The translations under genes and the position numbers were made by a program. The notes beneath the pieces were generated by a model. It saw only the letters and a program-made list of their open reading frames with translations, did no database searches and had not been told where the DNA came from. From Rhodanobacter sp. B04 (GTDB lineage Bacteria > Pseudomonadota > Gammaproteobacteria > Xanthomonadales > Rhodanobacteraceae): 64,000 nucleotides of DNA. Location: positions 284,125 to 348,124 of the forward strand of contig NZ_MUNV01000011.1 in NCBI RefSeq assembly GCF_002001125.1, read 5' to 3'. Positions within the stretch are counted from its first letter, which is position 1. The number at the start of each line of letters is the position of its first letter. Positions 44,996-53,574 of the stretch are shown here, piece by piece.

Positions 44996-45820
44996 TCAAT
45001 GCCGCATGAACACAGCGATGTCGGCATGACTGAGTACGTGACGGGTTGCACCGCCGAAGATCCACTCGCTGAAACGGGTGCGGCCGTAGGCGCCCATGAT
45101 GAGCATGTTGGCTCCGGCTTTTTTCGCCGCGGCGAGCAATGCCGCCCCAGCGTCTTCGTCATGGGCGATCAGCAGCTGCTCCTCGGCATGAATGCCGTGG
45201 CGCTGCAGGTAGTCGGATAGCTCGAACTCGGGCTTCCAGCTGATCTCGCTCATGGCAACCCGTGGTGTGCCATGCAATACCACCACCCGTCTGGCGCGTG
45301 CCAGGATGGGTCTTGCTGCATGGATGGAGCGGATTGCCTCGGGCGATCCGTTCCAGGCCAGGGCAATGCAATCGAGCGACAGCGATGGGGCTTTTCCTGG
45401 TGGGACAACGACGCAAGGCAGCTTGCTTGCAAGCACGATCTGGCCGGCCAAGGAGGCGCTTTCCAGCGGCGGATCGGCGGTGCGGTCGAGCACCAGCAAG
45501 TCGTGCCAGTTGCCGATGTGTTCCAATGCATGCGATGTATCTCCTTCGGCCACCTGCCAGGCGGCTTTTTGCACGCCGAGCTGGTTCGCCCAGGCGATGA
45601 ACGGGGCCCGTGCCGCACATGCGTTCTCCTCCAGCTGGCGGGCGCTTTCGACGGCGAACGTCAGCAATTCGGGGGCCTCGTAGGAAGGCATCACCAATGG
45701 AGAGGGGACGATGTAGATTCCCGTCAGCGCCGCGTCGAAGGCGGCGGCAAGGTGTGCCGCGTACTCCATGCCAGGCGACCATGATTGGAAATTATTGGCG
45801 TAGGCCAGTATGTCTTTCAC
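44996..45820 (-). CDS. Tandem universal stress protein
   Basis: A 274-residue Usp with two halves (MKDILAYANNFQSWSPG... and CIALAWNGSPEAIRSIHAARP), ending IMGAYGRTRFSEWIFGGATRHVL. The start is GTG at 45820, set by a strong GAGGAGAGAGGAC; the open frame extends to 46114 without support. I find no clear FNR box directly upstream, unlike the other Usp genes. Confidence 0.87.
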   Translation of the reverse strand: MKDILAYANNFQSWSPGMEYAAHLAAAFDAALTGIYIVPSPLVMPSYEAPELLTFAVESARQLEENACAARAPFIAWANQLGVQKAAWQVAEGDTSHALEHIGNWHDLLVLDRTADPPLESASLAGQIVLASKLPCVVVPPGKAPSLSLDCIALAWNGSPEAIRSIHAARPILARARRVVVLHGTPRVAMSEISWKPEFELSDYLQRHGIHAEEQLLIAHDEDAGAALLAAAKKAGANMLIMGAYGRTRFSEWIFGGATRHVLSHADIAVFMRH

Positions 45821-45986
45821 GTCCTCTCTCCTCGCTGGGTGCAAATGGCCTGGTGAGCCGGCAACGGCATACTCTTGATGCCGGGCGATCGGATTCGACT
45901 TGGCCGGCATCGAGGCATCTGCTTCACGAAGCGGCATTTGCCGCCGGTATTCGCCTTTTGAGCCGCGCTCAATGGTGATCAATGAG

Positions 45987-47375
45987 TCAGAACGCCAACC
46001 ACGTATACAGATAGAGCGTATTGTTGTCGGTCGCCCTCCGGCCTGCGCCATCCACGTTGTATACGAGCCCGCTGAAACGCGTGTAGAAGGTGTACTGGAG
46101 GCCGAAGCGGACATTCACGTAGGGTTCGGCCCAGGAGCTGGCCTGGCCAAACGGGTTCCAGTTCAATTCGGCAACGCCGCCGTTGGTATTGGGGCTGCCG
46201 TTGTTGCCGTACAGGGTGACGTCGCGGCTGCCATCGTTGGTGAACGCGCCGAGCGTTGCGCCCCAGGTGTTCTTGTACCAGTAGCTGCCGTTGATGTTGA
46301 GGGCATGCAAGGTGTTGTCCAGATTGGAGGATCCACCCGCCGCATAGGTGGCATCCAGTCGCTGGTGTTCGCCCAGATAGAGCGCATTGACCGTGAAGAT
46401 GTGGTCGCCGCCGCTCAGGAACTGGTAGCTGGCATCTATGCCGAAGTCCCGAAACTTGTCAGTCGGGCCGGGAATCGCCACGGCATCGCCAGCGGCATTG
46501 GTGCCCGGCAGGCCTCGCCGCACGTTCAAGGCAAAACCGCCCAGTTCGAGATTCCCGTTGGGAAGGTTCCAGGTGTAGGCGACGCGCGCATAAGGTGTAA
46601 TGCCGGCCAGGCGTCCATTGAAGTCGCCGTTGACGGCGCGCAGGAAGGATGGCGACAGCGAGCGATACGCGCCCGCTTCGACATACAGCGCACTATCGAT
46701 CTGCGCATACCCGTTGATGCCAACTACCTGCTGCGCGAGGCCGCCCATCAAGATCGGTGCCGCTGGTGCGCCGGGTGCCAGTTCCGGTCCCGTATAGGGG
46801 AACTGCCATGCCGGCGCGGTGTTGAACACGTCGTCGAGGCTCGGGTTGTTGTTGAGCGACACCCCCCAGATGGCGGTGTGGCTGCCGATATTCAGCGTGC
46901 GTGCGTAGCGCAGGTCGGAGTTGTCCCACCCGAGCAGGCCGCCGTTCTGCGAATAGGTTGCCTGCGCGAGTGCACCGAGGTGGTCGCTGATCGGGCCTGC
47001 GAAGAAGAGCGAAGCCTGCTGCAGCTCGAAGTTGTCATTGCTGCCGAAGCCGCTTGCCGGTGGTGCAGCCTGGGGCTTCCGAGTCTGTGTGAACGATTCA
47101 ATCAGCATCGCCGACAAAGGCAGCTTGGCATCGTTGCCTACCTTCAGCGTGTAGCCAAGCAACTTGAACTGGCGACCGAACGGGGTCAGCTGGGGTCCGA
47201 AGCCGCCCACATGGCAGGCTACGCAGGGTTGATGCGTTTGCCTGGCGAATGCGGGGACGGCTCGGACGCGTGTTGAAAAGAAGATCAGTGCCGCAAGCAC
47301 ACAAAGAATGCATGCCAGCATGATGCCGCTGGTCCGGCCGTGGGAGTCACGAAGGGATGTGCTTTCGACTGCCAT
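45987..47375 (-). CDS. Cyc2-like fused monohaem cytochrome-porin
   Basis: A 462-residue protein with an N-terminal membrane/signal segment (about 17-38), one haem site CVACH at 51-55, and about 400 residues of amphipathic strands ending in Phe (TWLAF), the outer-membrane barrel signature. The segment PAFARQTHQPC, CVACH and TPFGRQFKLLGYTL is the pattern I recall for Cyc2, the Fe(II)-oxidising cytochrome-porin. Electron transfer through the outer membrane is thus likely, but the donor is unknown. The start at MAVESTSLRD follows GGGGAAG. It is divergent from the HiPIP gene. Confidence 0.8.
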   Translation of the reverse strand: MAVESTSLRDSHGRTSGIMLACILCVLAALIFFSTRVRAVPAFARQTHQPCVACHVGGFGPQLTPFGRQFKLLGYTLKVGNDAKLPLSAMLIESFTQTRKPQAAPPASGFGSNDNFELQQASLFFAGPISDHLGALAQATYSQNGGLLGWDNSDLRYARTLNIGSHTAIWGVSLNNNPSLDDVFNTAPAWQFPYTGPELAPGAPAAPILMGGLAQQVVGINGYAQIDSALYVEAGAYRSLSPSFLRAVNGDFNGRLAGITPYARVAYTWNLPNGNLELGGFALNVRRGLPGTNAAGDAVAIPGPTDKFRDFGIDASYQFLSGGDHIFTVNALYLGEHQRLDATYAAGGSSNLDNTLHALNINGSYWYKNTWGATLGAFTNDGSRDVTLYGNNGSPNTNGGVAELNWNPFGQASSWAEPYVNVRFGLQYTFYTRFSGLVYNVDGAGRRATDNNTLYLYTWLAF

Positions 47376-47483
47376 GTTCTTCCCCGATGCGTTTACGGTT
47401 CGATGCAATACGGCGTGCCCGGGACACCGGGCACGGCGCGAAAGTCGCCGCATGGAAGTCTGCCCCTGGCCAAACAGGGGCGC

Positions 47484-47497
47484 TTGATCCAGATCAA
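47484..47497. promoter_or_regulatory. FNR-type box (perfect), shared by divergent genes
   Basis: TTGAT-CCAG-ATCAA. Its centre lies 115 bases from both the Cyc2-like start (47375) and the HiPIP start (47607), almost exactly midway, so one box could control both. Confidence 0.78.
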
Positions 47498-47606
47498 TGA
47501 AGCACGGACGCAACGCAAATACCGTGGCCGTCGAGCCCATCGCGAAGCATGGGCCAGCCCTCGTGCGCGAGAGCCCCGGTCAACCGAGTATTGATGGAGA
47601 ACACCC

Positions 47607-47939
47607 ATGACATATCGCGAAAAAGATCCGGCGTCCCGCCGTCAATTCCTGAAGATGACGGTGGCCATGTCCGCAACGGCCGCGCTGGCAAGCTTTGCCG
47701 GGTTTGCGCATGCCGCCGACTTGATGCACGTAACCGACTCCGATCCCACCGCCAAGGCGCTCGGTTATGTCGAGGATGCAAGTGCGACCAAGAACTCGCT
47801 GTATAAAGCCGGGAGTACTTGCGCCAACTGTCAGTTCTACACAGGTGCAGCGGGCGGTTATGGCCCTTGTCAGCTGTTCCCGGGCAAGGCTGTCAATGCG
47901 AAAGGATGGTGCAGTTCATATACGCCCAAGAAAGCCTGA
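47607..47939 (+). CDS. High-potential iron-sulfur protein
   Basis: A 110-residue HiPIP with a Tat signal (RRQFLKMTVAMSATAALASF), so it is exported folded. The mature part has the four cluster Cys in CANCQFYTG, GPCQLF and KGWCSSY. HiPIPs carry electrons in the periplasm between cytochromes and oxidases. It is divergent from the Cyc2-like gene and shares its FNR box, so it may accept electrons from it; that is an inference. Confidence 0.93.
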   Translation: MTYREKDPASRRQFLKMTVAMSATAALASFAGFAHAADLMHVTDSDPTAKALGYVEDASATKNSLYKAGSTCANCQFYTGAAGGYGPCQLFPGKAVNAKGWCSSYTPKKA

Positions 47940-47967
47940 TGCGAACCGCGCGGGGTGTGCGCATCAT

Positions 47968-50358
47968 CTAGACATGGGAGGGCGGTTCGCCCGCAACGCC
48001 ATTTGCTGGCCAATGCCACGACGCCACCTCCGGCATGTCCTCGCCATGTTCGCTGATATAGAGCTTGTGCCGTTCCATGATCGTCCAGTAGCGTTCGGTG
48101 GCCTGTTTGACGTAAGCACCGAACCGGCGCACGCGCATGATGGCGTCCAGCGCTAGCTGATACCGATCGAGGCTGTTCAACACCACCATGTCGAACGGCG
48201 TGGTGGTGGTGCCTTCGTCCTTGTAGCCGCGCACATGGATGTTGTCATGGTTGCGCCGGCGATAAGTCAGCTTGTGAATCAGCGCGGGGTAGCCATGGAA
48301 GGCGAAAATCACCGGCCTGTCCGTGGTGAACAGCGCGTCGAAATCGTGGTCCGAAAGTCCGTGCGGATGCTCCGACTGCGGCTGCAGCACCATCAGGTCC
48401 ACCACGTTGACGACGCGGATGCGGATGTCGGGAATGAAGCCGCGCAACAAGGTCACGGCGGCCAGGCATTCGAGCGTCGGCACATCGCCAGCACAGGCCA
48501 TCACGACATCCGGATCGCCGCCATCGTTGCTCGCCCATTCCCATACGCCGGCACCGGCGGCGCAATGCCTGGCGGCAGCGTCGATGTCCAGCCACTGCCG
48601 TTCCGGTTGCTTGCCGGCCACGATCAGGTTGATGTAGTCGCGGCTGCGCAGGCAATGATCGGCCACCGACAGCAGGCAGTTGGCGTCGGGCGGCAGGTAG
48701 ATGCGCACGACTTCCGATTTCTTGTTCGCCACGATATCGAGGAAGCCGGGGTCCTGGTGCGAGGTGCCGTTATGGTCCTGCCGCCAGACGTGCGAGGTGA
48801 GCAGGTAATTCATTGACGCCACCGGCTTGCGCCAGGGAATATGGCGCGCGACCTTCAACCACTTGGCATGCTGGTTGAACATCGAATCGATGATGTGAAT
48901 GAACGCTTCGTAGCAGGAGAAGAAACCATGGCGGCCGCTGAGCAGGTAGGCTTCCAGCCAACCCTCGCATAGATGCTCGCTCAACACTTCCATGACGCGG
49001 CCATCGGCACTGAGATGCTCATCGACCGGATCGATGTCAGCCACCCATTCCTTGCCTGTAACTTCATAAACCGCATCCAAACGGTTTGATGCGGTTTCGT
49101 CCGGCCCGAACAGGCGGAAATTCCGGCTGCCCAGGTTGAGACGCATGACTTCGCGCAGAAAGCCACCGAGTACGCGAGTCGCCTCGGCTTCGACGGTACC
49201 CGGCGCATTGACGGCCACGGCATGATCGCGAAAATTCGGCATCACCAACGGTTCCAGCAGATCCCCGCCATTGGCATGCGGATTGGAGCCCATGCGGCGA
49301 TGCCCGGTTGGCGCGAGGGCGGCGAGCTCTTCGCGGAACTGGCCAGTGCCGTCGAAAAGTTCTTCCGGCCGATAACTCTTCATCCACGCCCCGAGCTGTG
49401 CGACGTGTTCGGGTTTGTCGAACTGCGCGATCGGCACCTGATGCGCACGCCAGGTGCCCTCGACCGGCAGGCCATCGACAATCTTCGGCCCGGTCCAGCC
49501 TTTCGGCGTGCGGAAGATCAGCATCGGCCAGCGCGGGCGCTCGACCTTTGCACCTACTGCGCGCGCAGCCTGCTGAATGCCCTGGATCCTGGCGAGGATT
49601 TCATCGAGCGTGGCGGCAAGATCCCGATGAACGGCGGCCGGATCGCTGCCTTCGACGAAAAACGGCTCGTAGCCATAGCCGCGGAACAAGTCCACCAGTT
49701 CCTCACGGCTGATGCGCGCCAGAATGGTCGGATTCGCGATCTTGAAACCGTTCAGATGCAGAATCGGCAGCACTGCACCGTCGCGTGCGGGGTTGAGAAA
49801 CTTGTTCGAATGCCAACTGGTCGCCAGCGCTCCGGTTTCCGCCTCGCCGTCGCCGACCACGCAGGTGACGATCAGGTCCGGATTGTCGAACGCCGCGCCG
49901 TACGCATGTGCCAGCGAGTAGCCCAGTTCGCCACCTTCGTGGATCGATCCGGGGGTATCCGGAGACACATGGCTTGGCACGCCGTACGGCCAGGAAAATT
50001 GCCGGAATAGCCGCCGCATGCCATCCCCGTTGCGCTCGATCGCCGGATAGCGTTCGGTGTACGAGCCTTCGAGATAGGTCTGTGCCACCAGTCCCGGTCC
50101 GCCATGGCCCGGCCCGGTGATGAAGATCATGTCGAGGTCGTTTTGCTTGATCAGCCGGTTTGCATGCACGTACAGCATGTTCAGGCCCGGCGTGGTGCCC
50201 CAGTGACCGAGCAGGCGCGGCTTGATGTGCTCGCGCTTCAGCGGCTCTTTCAGCAGCGGGTTGTCGCGCAGATAGATCTGGCCGACGGACAGGTAATTGG
50301 CGGCACGCCAATAGGCGTCCATCTTCTGCAGCTGCTGGGGTGACAAGGGGGTTGGCAT
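47968..50358 (-). CDS. Phosphoketolase (xylulose-5-P/fructose-6-P)
   Basis: A 796-residue thiamine-diphosphate enzyme that cleaves xylulose-5-P or fructose-6-P to acetyl-phosphate and a triose/tetrose phosphate. It starts [28 protein letters not shown] (in part) and has [31 protein letters not shown] and the ThDP motif [19 protein letters not shown]. The length is typical. The FNR box at 50933 lies before the preceding host-attachment gene, which is probably in the same transcript. Confidence 0.95.
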   Translation of the reverse strand: MPTPLSPQQLQKMDAYWRAANYLSVGQIYLRDNPLLKEPLKREHIKPRLLGHWGTTPGLNMLYVHANRLIKQNDLDMIFITGPGHGGPGLVAQTYLEGSYTERYPAIERNGDGMRRLFRQFSWPYGVPSHVSPDTPGSIHEGGELGYSLAHAYGAAFDNPDLIVTCVVGDGEAETGALATSWHSNKFLNPARDGAVLPILHLNGFKIANPTILARISREELVDLFRGYGYEPFFVEGSDPAAVHRDLAATLDEILARIQGIQQAARAVGAKVERPRWPMLIFRTPKGWTGPKIVDGLPVEGTWRAHQVPIAQFDKPEHVAQLGAWMKSYRPEELFDGTGQFREELAALAPTGHRRMGSNPHANGGDLLEPLVMPNFRDHAVAVNAPGTVEAEATRVLGGFLREVMRLNLGSRNFRLFGPDETASNRLDAVYEVTGKEWVADIDPVDEHLSADGRVMEVLSEHLCEGWLEAYLLSGRHGFFSCYEAFIHIIDSMFNQHAKWLKVARHIPWRKPVASMNYLLTSHVWRQDHNGTSHQDPGFLDIVANKKSEVVRIYLPPDANCLLSVADHCLRSRDYINLIVAGKQPERQWLDIDAAARHCAAGAGVWEWASNDGGDPDVVMACAGDVPTLECLAAVTLLRGFIPDIRIRVVNVVDLMVLQPQSEHPHGLSDHDFDALFTTDRPVIFAFHGYPALIHKLTYRRRNHDNIHVRGYKDEGTTTTPFDMVVLNSLDRYQLALDAIMRVRRFGAYVKQATERYWTIMERHKLYISEHGEDMPEVASWHWPANGVAGEPPSHV

Positions 50359-50434
50359 GGAGCCTCCGGATGGATCGACGGCATTTCATCGAAAACCGCG
50401 CCGATGCTGGCGTGGGTCGCGCTCATTCGCCGGC

Positions 50435-50866
50435 TCAACTCGGCAGGTGCGCACGAAGCTCGTTGGGGGAGAGCGCAAGCAGGTCGCTGCCGACCTCGGC
50501 GACGACGCGCTTCCGCGTCTGATCATCGAGGCGGTCGCGCAGCATGCCGAGGAATCGCGGCGGTGCCATCAACACCAGCTGGTCGTATTGGTTCTCTATG
50601 CGTCCTTGCTGAATGGCATCACGCAGCTGGTCGGCAAATTGCATCGCATGCTTTTCGCGCAGCGAGGTATGCGGTTCGATGGCGTGGTGCGCCGAGTTTG
50701 CGCTTTCATGAGTGCGTCCCGATCGCCCATGTTCGGGATGCTGCCCCGGAGAGCGGGCATTGGGGTTGGCAAAACACGCGATCTCGGCCAGGTCCGCGCC
50801 TTTCCGGGGTATCTCGAACAGGCGTGCCTTGGCGGCATCGGCGACCAGTAGCCAGGTCTTCGACAT
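50435..50866 (-). CDS. Host attachment / BaeRF-like family protein
   Basis: A 143-residue protein with the start MSKTWLLVADAAKARLFEI, the middle AMQFADQLRDAIQQGRIENQYDQLVLMAPPRFLG and end LSPNELRAHL, matching the AtsE-type host-attachment family, a release-factor-like fold of unknown use in free-living bacteria. GGAGAAG before the ATG sets the start. It precedes phosphoketolase by 76 bases and is first behind the FNR box. Confidence 0.82.
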   Translation of the reverse strand: MSKTWLLVADAAKARLFEIPRKGADLAEIACFANPNARSPGQHPEHGRSGRTHESANSAHHAIEPHTSLREKHAMQFADQLRDAIQQGRIENQYDQLVLMAPPRFLGMLRDRLDDQTRKRVVAEVGSDLLALSPNELRAHLPS

Positions 50867-50932
50867 GTTGGCTTCTCCAAATGACCATGATGGCCACATG
50901 GTCAAAGCCTATGACTCCGGCAGGCACGCGCC

Positions 50933-50946
50933 TTGACGCCGGTCAA
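50933..50946 (-). promoter_or_regulatory. FNR-type box
   Basis: TTGAC-GCCG-GTCAA, 74 bases (centre) before the host-attachment gene and thus upstream of the phosphoketolase unit. Confidence 0.75.
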
Positions 50947-50953
50947 CAAACGA

Positions 50954-51703
50954 CTACGCGTTCATCGATTCGAAATGCCGGTCCAGCTCGGCTCGTGAAG
51001 CGTTGATGAAGCCTTCGGTCATGCCGTAGCCGATTTCGAACCTGTCGTCTTCCAGCTGCTTCATGACCGACCCCGCAAACGTGGCGGCGCTCAAACCAGC
51101 CTTGAAATGACCGCGCTTGGCCCGTCCCAGCGGATTGAGTTCGGTATCGACGGCCGGTGGCACGATCTCGAATACCTTGATGCCGACCGGCGACAACTGC
51201 TTGCGGATGGCCATCGAGTACGCATGCAGGCCGGCCTTGCTCGCACTGTACACGGGCATTCGCGCAGACGGCACGAAACCCAGGCCCGACGACACGTTGA
51301 CGATGGCGGCCCGCTTGTTTCTGGCAAGCACCGGGATGACCAGTCCGCACAGGACGATGGCGGCTTCCAGATTGGTCCGAATCTCGTTTTCCCCATTCTG
51401 GAAGTCGTCGATGCCATGGGTGAAATCGATATCGCGCTGGATCCCTGCGTTGTTCACCAGGATATTCAGGCCAGGGAAGCGATCTGCCACCCAATCGACC
51501 ATGTTCTTGCGGCTTTCCTCGCTGGATATGTCGCAGACCCAGGTGTGCAGTGAGGGATGCTGCGCCCTTGCATCGAGCAGGCGTTCCTGGTCGCGTGCAC
51601 AAATGATGACCTGACTGCTTGCGGCGAGAAAAGCCTCGGCCAGTGCGTAGCCGATCCCTGAAGACCCGCCCGTGATAAGCACGGTGTTTCCGGAGAGATT
51701 CAT
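50954..51703 (-). CDS. Short-chain dehydrogenase/reductase
   Basis: A 249-residue SDR with ITGGSSGIGYALAEAFL, LVNNAGIQRD, the active-site Ser (NVSSGLGF) and YSASKAG. It resembles the DltE-like group; substrate unknown. It overlaps the nitroreductase stop by three bases (ATGA), so both are in one operon. Confidence 0.9.
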   Translation of the reverse strand: MNLSGNTVLITGGSSGIGYALAEAFLAASSQVIICARDQERLLDARAQHPSLHTWVCDISSEESRKNMVDWVADRFPGLNILVNNAGIQRDIDFTHGIDDFQNGENEIRTNLEAAIVLCGLVIPVLARNKRAAIVNVSSGLGFVPSARMPVYSASKAGLHAYSMAIRKQLSPVGIKVFEIVPPAVDTELNPLGRAKRGHFKAGLSAATFAGSVMKQLEDDRFEIGYGMTEGFINASRAELDRHFESMNA

Positions 51704-52380
51704 GGCCGATCCGCGTGTCCCGATCCCGATGTTCCGGGATACCCGATCGATTGGGCGAACAATACCCGCTGCTCTTCACGCAACCCCAGCCGCAGTGACA
51801 GGCCGGTCCTGTCGCAGTTGTGGAACCATGCGGCCAACCCTGCTGCGGCGCAGAACAGGTAGACGTTGCCGGCGATCATGCCCGTATCGACGAAGTAATA
51901 GGATTTCTGCGTCTCCGGGTCGTGCAGCCCGGGTTCGCGAAAACCGGTGGTGTGGGTGAGCCGGTGGATGTCGGCGACATAGATCAGTTGAACCGGAACA
52001 TCGGCATTCGCGCCGCGCTGGCCAGGTGTCATGGCGCCGCTGCGAAAATCGCCGGTGGCGACAGGGACCAGGACGTGCTCGATCGCCCTGTACAGATAGG
52101 CGCCTTCGCCAGTCGCCACATAGATATCGATTTCCTGCGAATTGCTGGCGGAAGCCGCAGTGCGGCCCACCGTGCCGAATGGTCCGTCACTGCGATTCAC
52201 GCCGCATGCGGCCCACAGCAGATCCGACAAGGTCTGCGTGGGCAACGGGGCCGAGCTCATCTGGCGCGTGGTGCACCGCCGCTGCAGCGCCATGATGACG
52301 GAGGTGTCATGGCGATCGCGTAGTGGCTGGGGAAGCTCGACCGTCCACGGCAGCCGGGTGTGCGTTGATGCATCGGTCAT
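51700..52380 (-). CDS. Nitroreductase family protein (SagB-like)
   Basis: A 226-residue FMN enzyme with the family start QRRCTTRQMSSAPLPTQTLSDLLWAACGVNR and, later, VDTGMIAGNVYLFCAAAGLAAW; it should use NAD(P)H. MTDASTHTRLPW at 52380 is chosen; an in-frame extension to 52518 lies upstream of the start site predicted from the FNR box at 52542 (about 52507) and has an odd composition. Likely role: disposal of electrons or removal of nitro/quinone compounds. Confidence 0.85.
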   Translation of the reverse strand: MTDASTHTRLPWTVELPQPLRDRHDTSVIMALQRRCTTRQMSSAPLPTQTLSDLLWAACGVNRSDGPFGTVGRTAASASNSQEIDIYVATGEGAYLYRAIEHVLVPVATGDFRSGAMTPGQRGANADVPVQLIYVADIHRLTHTTGFREPGLHDPETQKSYYFVDTGMIAGNVYLFCAAAGLAAWFHNCDRTGLSLRLGLREEQRVLFAQSIGYPGTSGSGHADRP

Positions 52381-52541
52381 GAGCTCATACCGCCTGTAGG
52401 TCAATCCAGCCTGATGCGCCACGCACGATCGCGTGCGCCCTGAACAGTTCGAACTCTTGCGCGCCATAAGGACGTGGCAGCTATCGAAGGTCCACCGCCA
52501 CGGCTGCAGGCAAATCATGCTGCCATTCTGTCGATGGCGAA

Positions 52542-52555
52542 TTGACCGAAATCAA
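52542..52555 (-). promoter_or_regulatory. FNR-type box
   Basis: TTGAC-CGAA-ATCAA. Predicted start about 52507 on the minus strand for nitroreductase-SDR. Confidence 0.72.
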
Positions 52556-52593
52556 CATCCCTCGCGGAGCGCACGCTCGAATGTGCCGCAAGG

Positions 52594-52607
52594 TTGACCT
52601 GGATCAA
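52594..52607 (+). promoter_or_regulatory. FNR-type box
   Basis: TTGAC-CTGG-ATCAA. TACAGT at 52629-52634 is the expected -10, with a start near 52642 and the BON gene at 52723. Confidence 0.75.
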
Positions 52608-52722
52608 CCCATGGATATGCCTCATTTCTACAGTGGCTACGCATCGATGGCGACCTCCTGCCTCGCATCGAGTTGCATGCATCTGTGCGGCACGTCCGCC
52701 TGTGGAACTAGAGGAAGAATCC

Positions 52723-53373
52723 ATGAAAAACGATCGTCAACTTCAAGAAGACATCCTGAGAGAGCTCGACTGGGAGCCCTCGGTGGATGCCAGTCGCATC
52801 GGTGTCGAGGTAGCGGAGGGGGTGGCCACCTTGTCGGGCCACGTCGACAGCTATACGCAGAAGTGGGCGGCCGAACGCGCCGCGCAGCGCGTCGCAGGCA
52901 TCAGGAGCATCGCGGTCGAGCTGGATGTGGTGCTGCCTGGGCCGCATCAACGCAACGACACGGAAATTGCCAAGGCGGCCACGAATGCCATCGATTGGAA
53001 CGCCTCGATTCCGAAGGATACGGTCAAGCTTGTCGTCGAAAACGGTTGGGTCACGCTTTCTGGCGAAGTCGAATGGGCATTCGTTCGAAATGCGGCGGAA
53101 GCCAGCGTCCGCAGCTTGTATGGCGTCAAGGGTGTGGCCAACAAGATCATCATGCGTCCGCGCATCGAGCCGCGTGGCGTCAAGACCAAGATCGAGGCGG
53201 CGCTGTACCGTCGCGCACATTTCGATACTACTGGCATCACAGTTGGCGTGAAGGGTGGCACGGTGACCTTAACCGGTGAGGTCGATTCGTTGGCCGAGCG
53301 CAGCGCGGTCGAATGGGCGGCGTGGAGTGCACCGGGCGTGCAGAATGTCATCGATAATCTGGTCGTCGCTTAG
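52723..53373 (+). CDS. Triple BON domain protein
   Basis: A 216-residue protein with three BON repeats (about 1-70, 75-145 and 150-216), each with a V/I-x-V-x-x-G-x-V-T-L-x-G-x-V core (GVEVAEGVATLSGHVDSY, LVVENGWVTLSGEVEWA, GVKGGTVTLTGEVDSL). BON domains bind phospholipids or aid envelope integrity, but no signal peptide is seen here, so its place is uncertain. GAGGAAG before the ATG sets the start. A terminator follows. Confidence 0.9.
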   Translation: MKNDRQLQEDILRELDWEPSVDASRIGVEVAEGVATLSGHVDSYTQKWAAERAAQRVAGIRSIAVELDVVLPGPHQRNDTEIAKAATNAIDWNASIPKDTVKLVVENGWVTLSGEVEWAFVRNAAEASVRSLYGVKGVANKIIMRPRIEPRGVKTKIEAALYRRAHFDTTGITVGVKGGTVTLTGEVDSLAERSAVEWAAWSAPGVQNVIDNLVVA

Positions 53374-53390
53374 CAATCCCGGTTGTACGG

Positions 53391-53424
53391 AAAAAGAGAT
53401 CACTTCGACGTGGTCTCTTTTTTT
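53391..53424 (+). terminator. Rho-independent terminator
   Basis: AAAAAGAGATCAC (53391-53403) pairs with GTGGTCTCTTTTT (53410-53422) with one G-T pair, a six-base TTCGAC loop and a run of seven T (53418-53424). It ends the BON gene. Confidence 0.88.
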
Positions 53425-53502
53425 GCGTCATTCCGGGTGCCTTCAGGCCCTGTCCATTGCTTCGCTCAAGCTGCGTCAATGCGGGCTCCAGACAGCCTCC
53501 AA

Positions 53503-53516
53503 TTGATGGGGGTCAA
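53503..53516 (+). promoter_or_regulatory. FNR-type box
   Basis: TTGAT-GGGG-GTCAA; a start near 53551 lies after TAAACA (53539-53544). Serves the phosphorylase operon. Confidence 0.7.
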
Positions 53517-53574
53517 GTCGCTTTGCCCCGAAGCGGGGTAAACATTGCGGGAAACGCCACTATTGCCAGTCTGA

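Larger units (their letters stand above)
52381..52722. other. Intergenic region with two FNR boxes
   Basis: A gap of 342 bases between the divergent nitroreductase and BON genes. It holds boxes at 52542-52555 and 52594-52607 and nothing else I can support; the ORFs seen in it are extensions of the flanking genes. Confidence 0.6.

Noticed and set aside
45957..45971. TTGAG-N5-CTCAA near the Usp/Cyc2 boundary
   Set aside because: Spacer is five, not four, and it lies at the end of the Cyc2-like gene, 137 bases from the Usp start.
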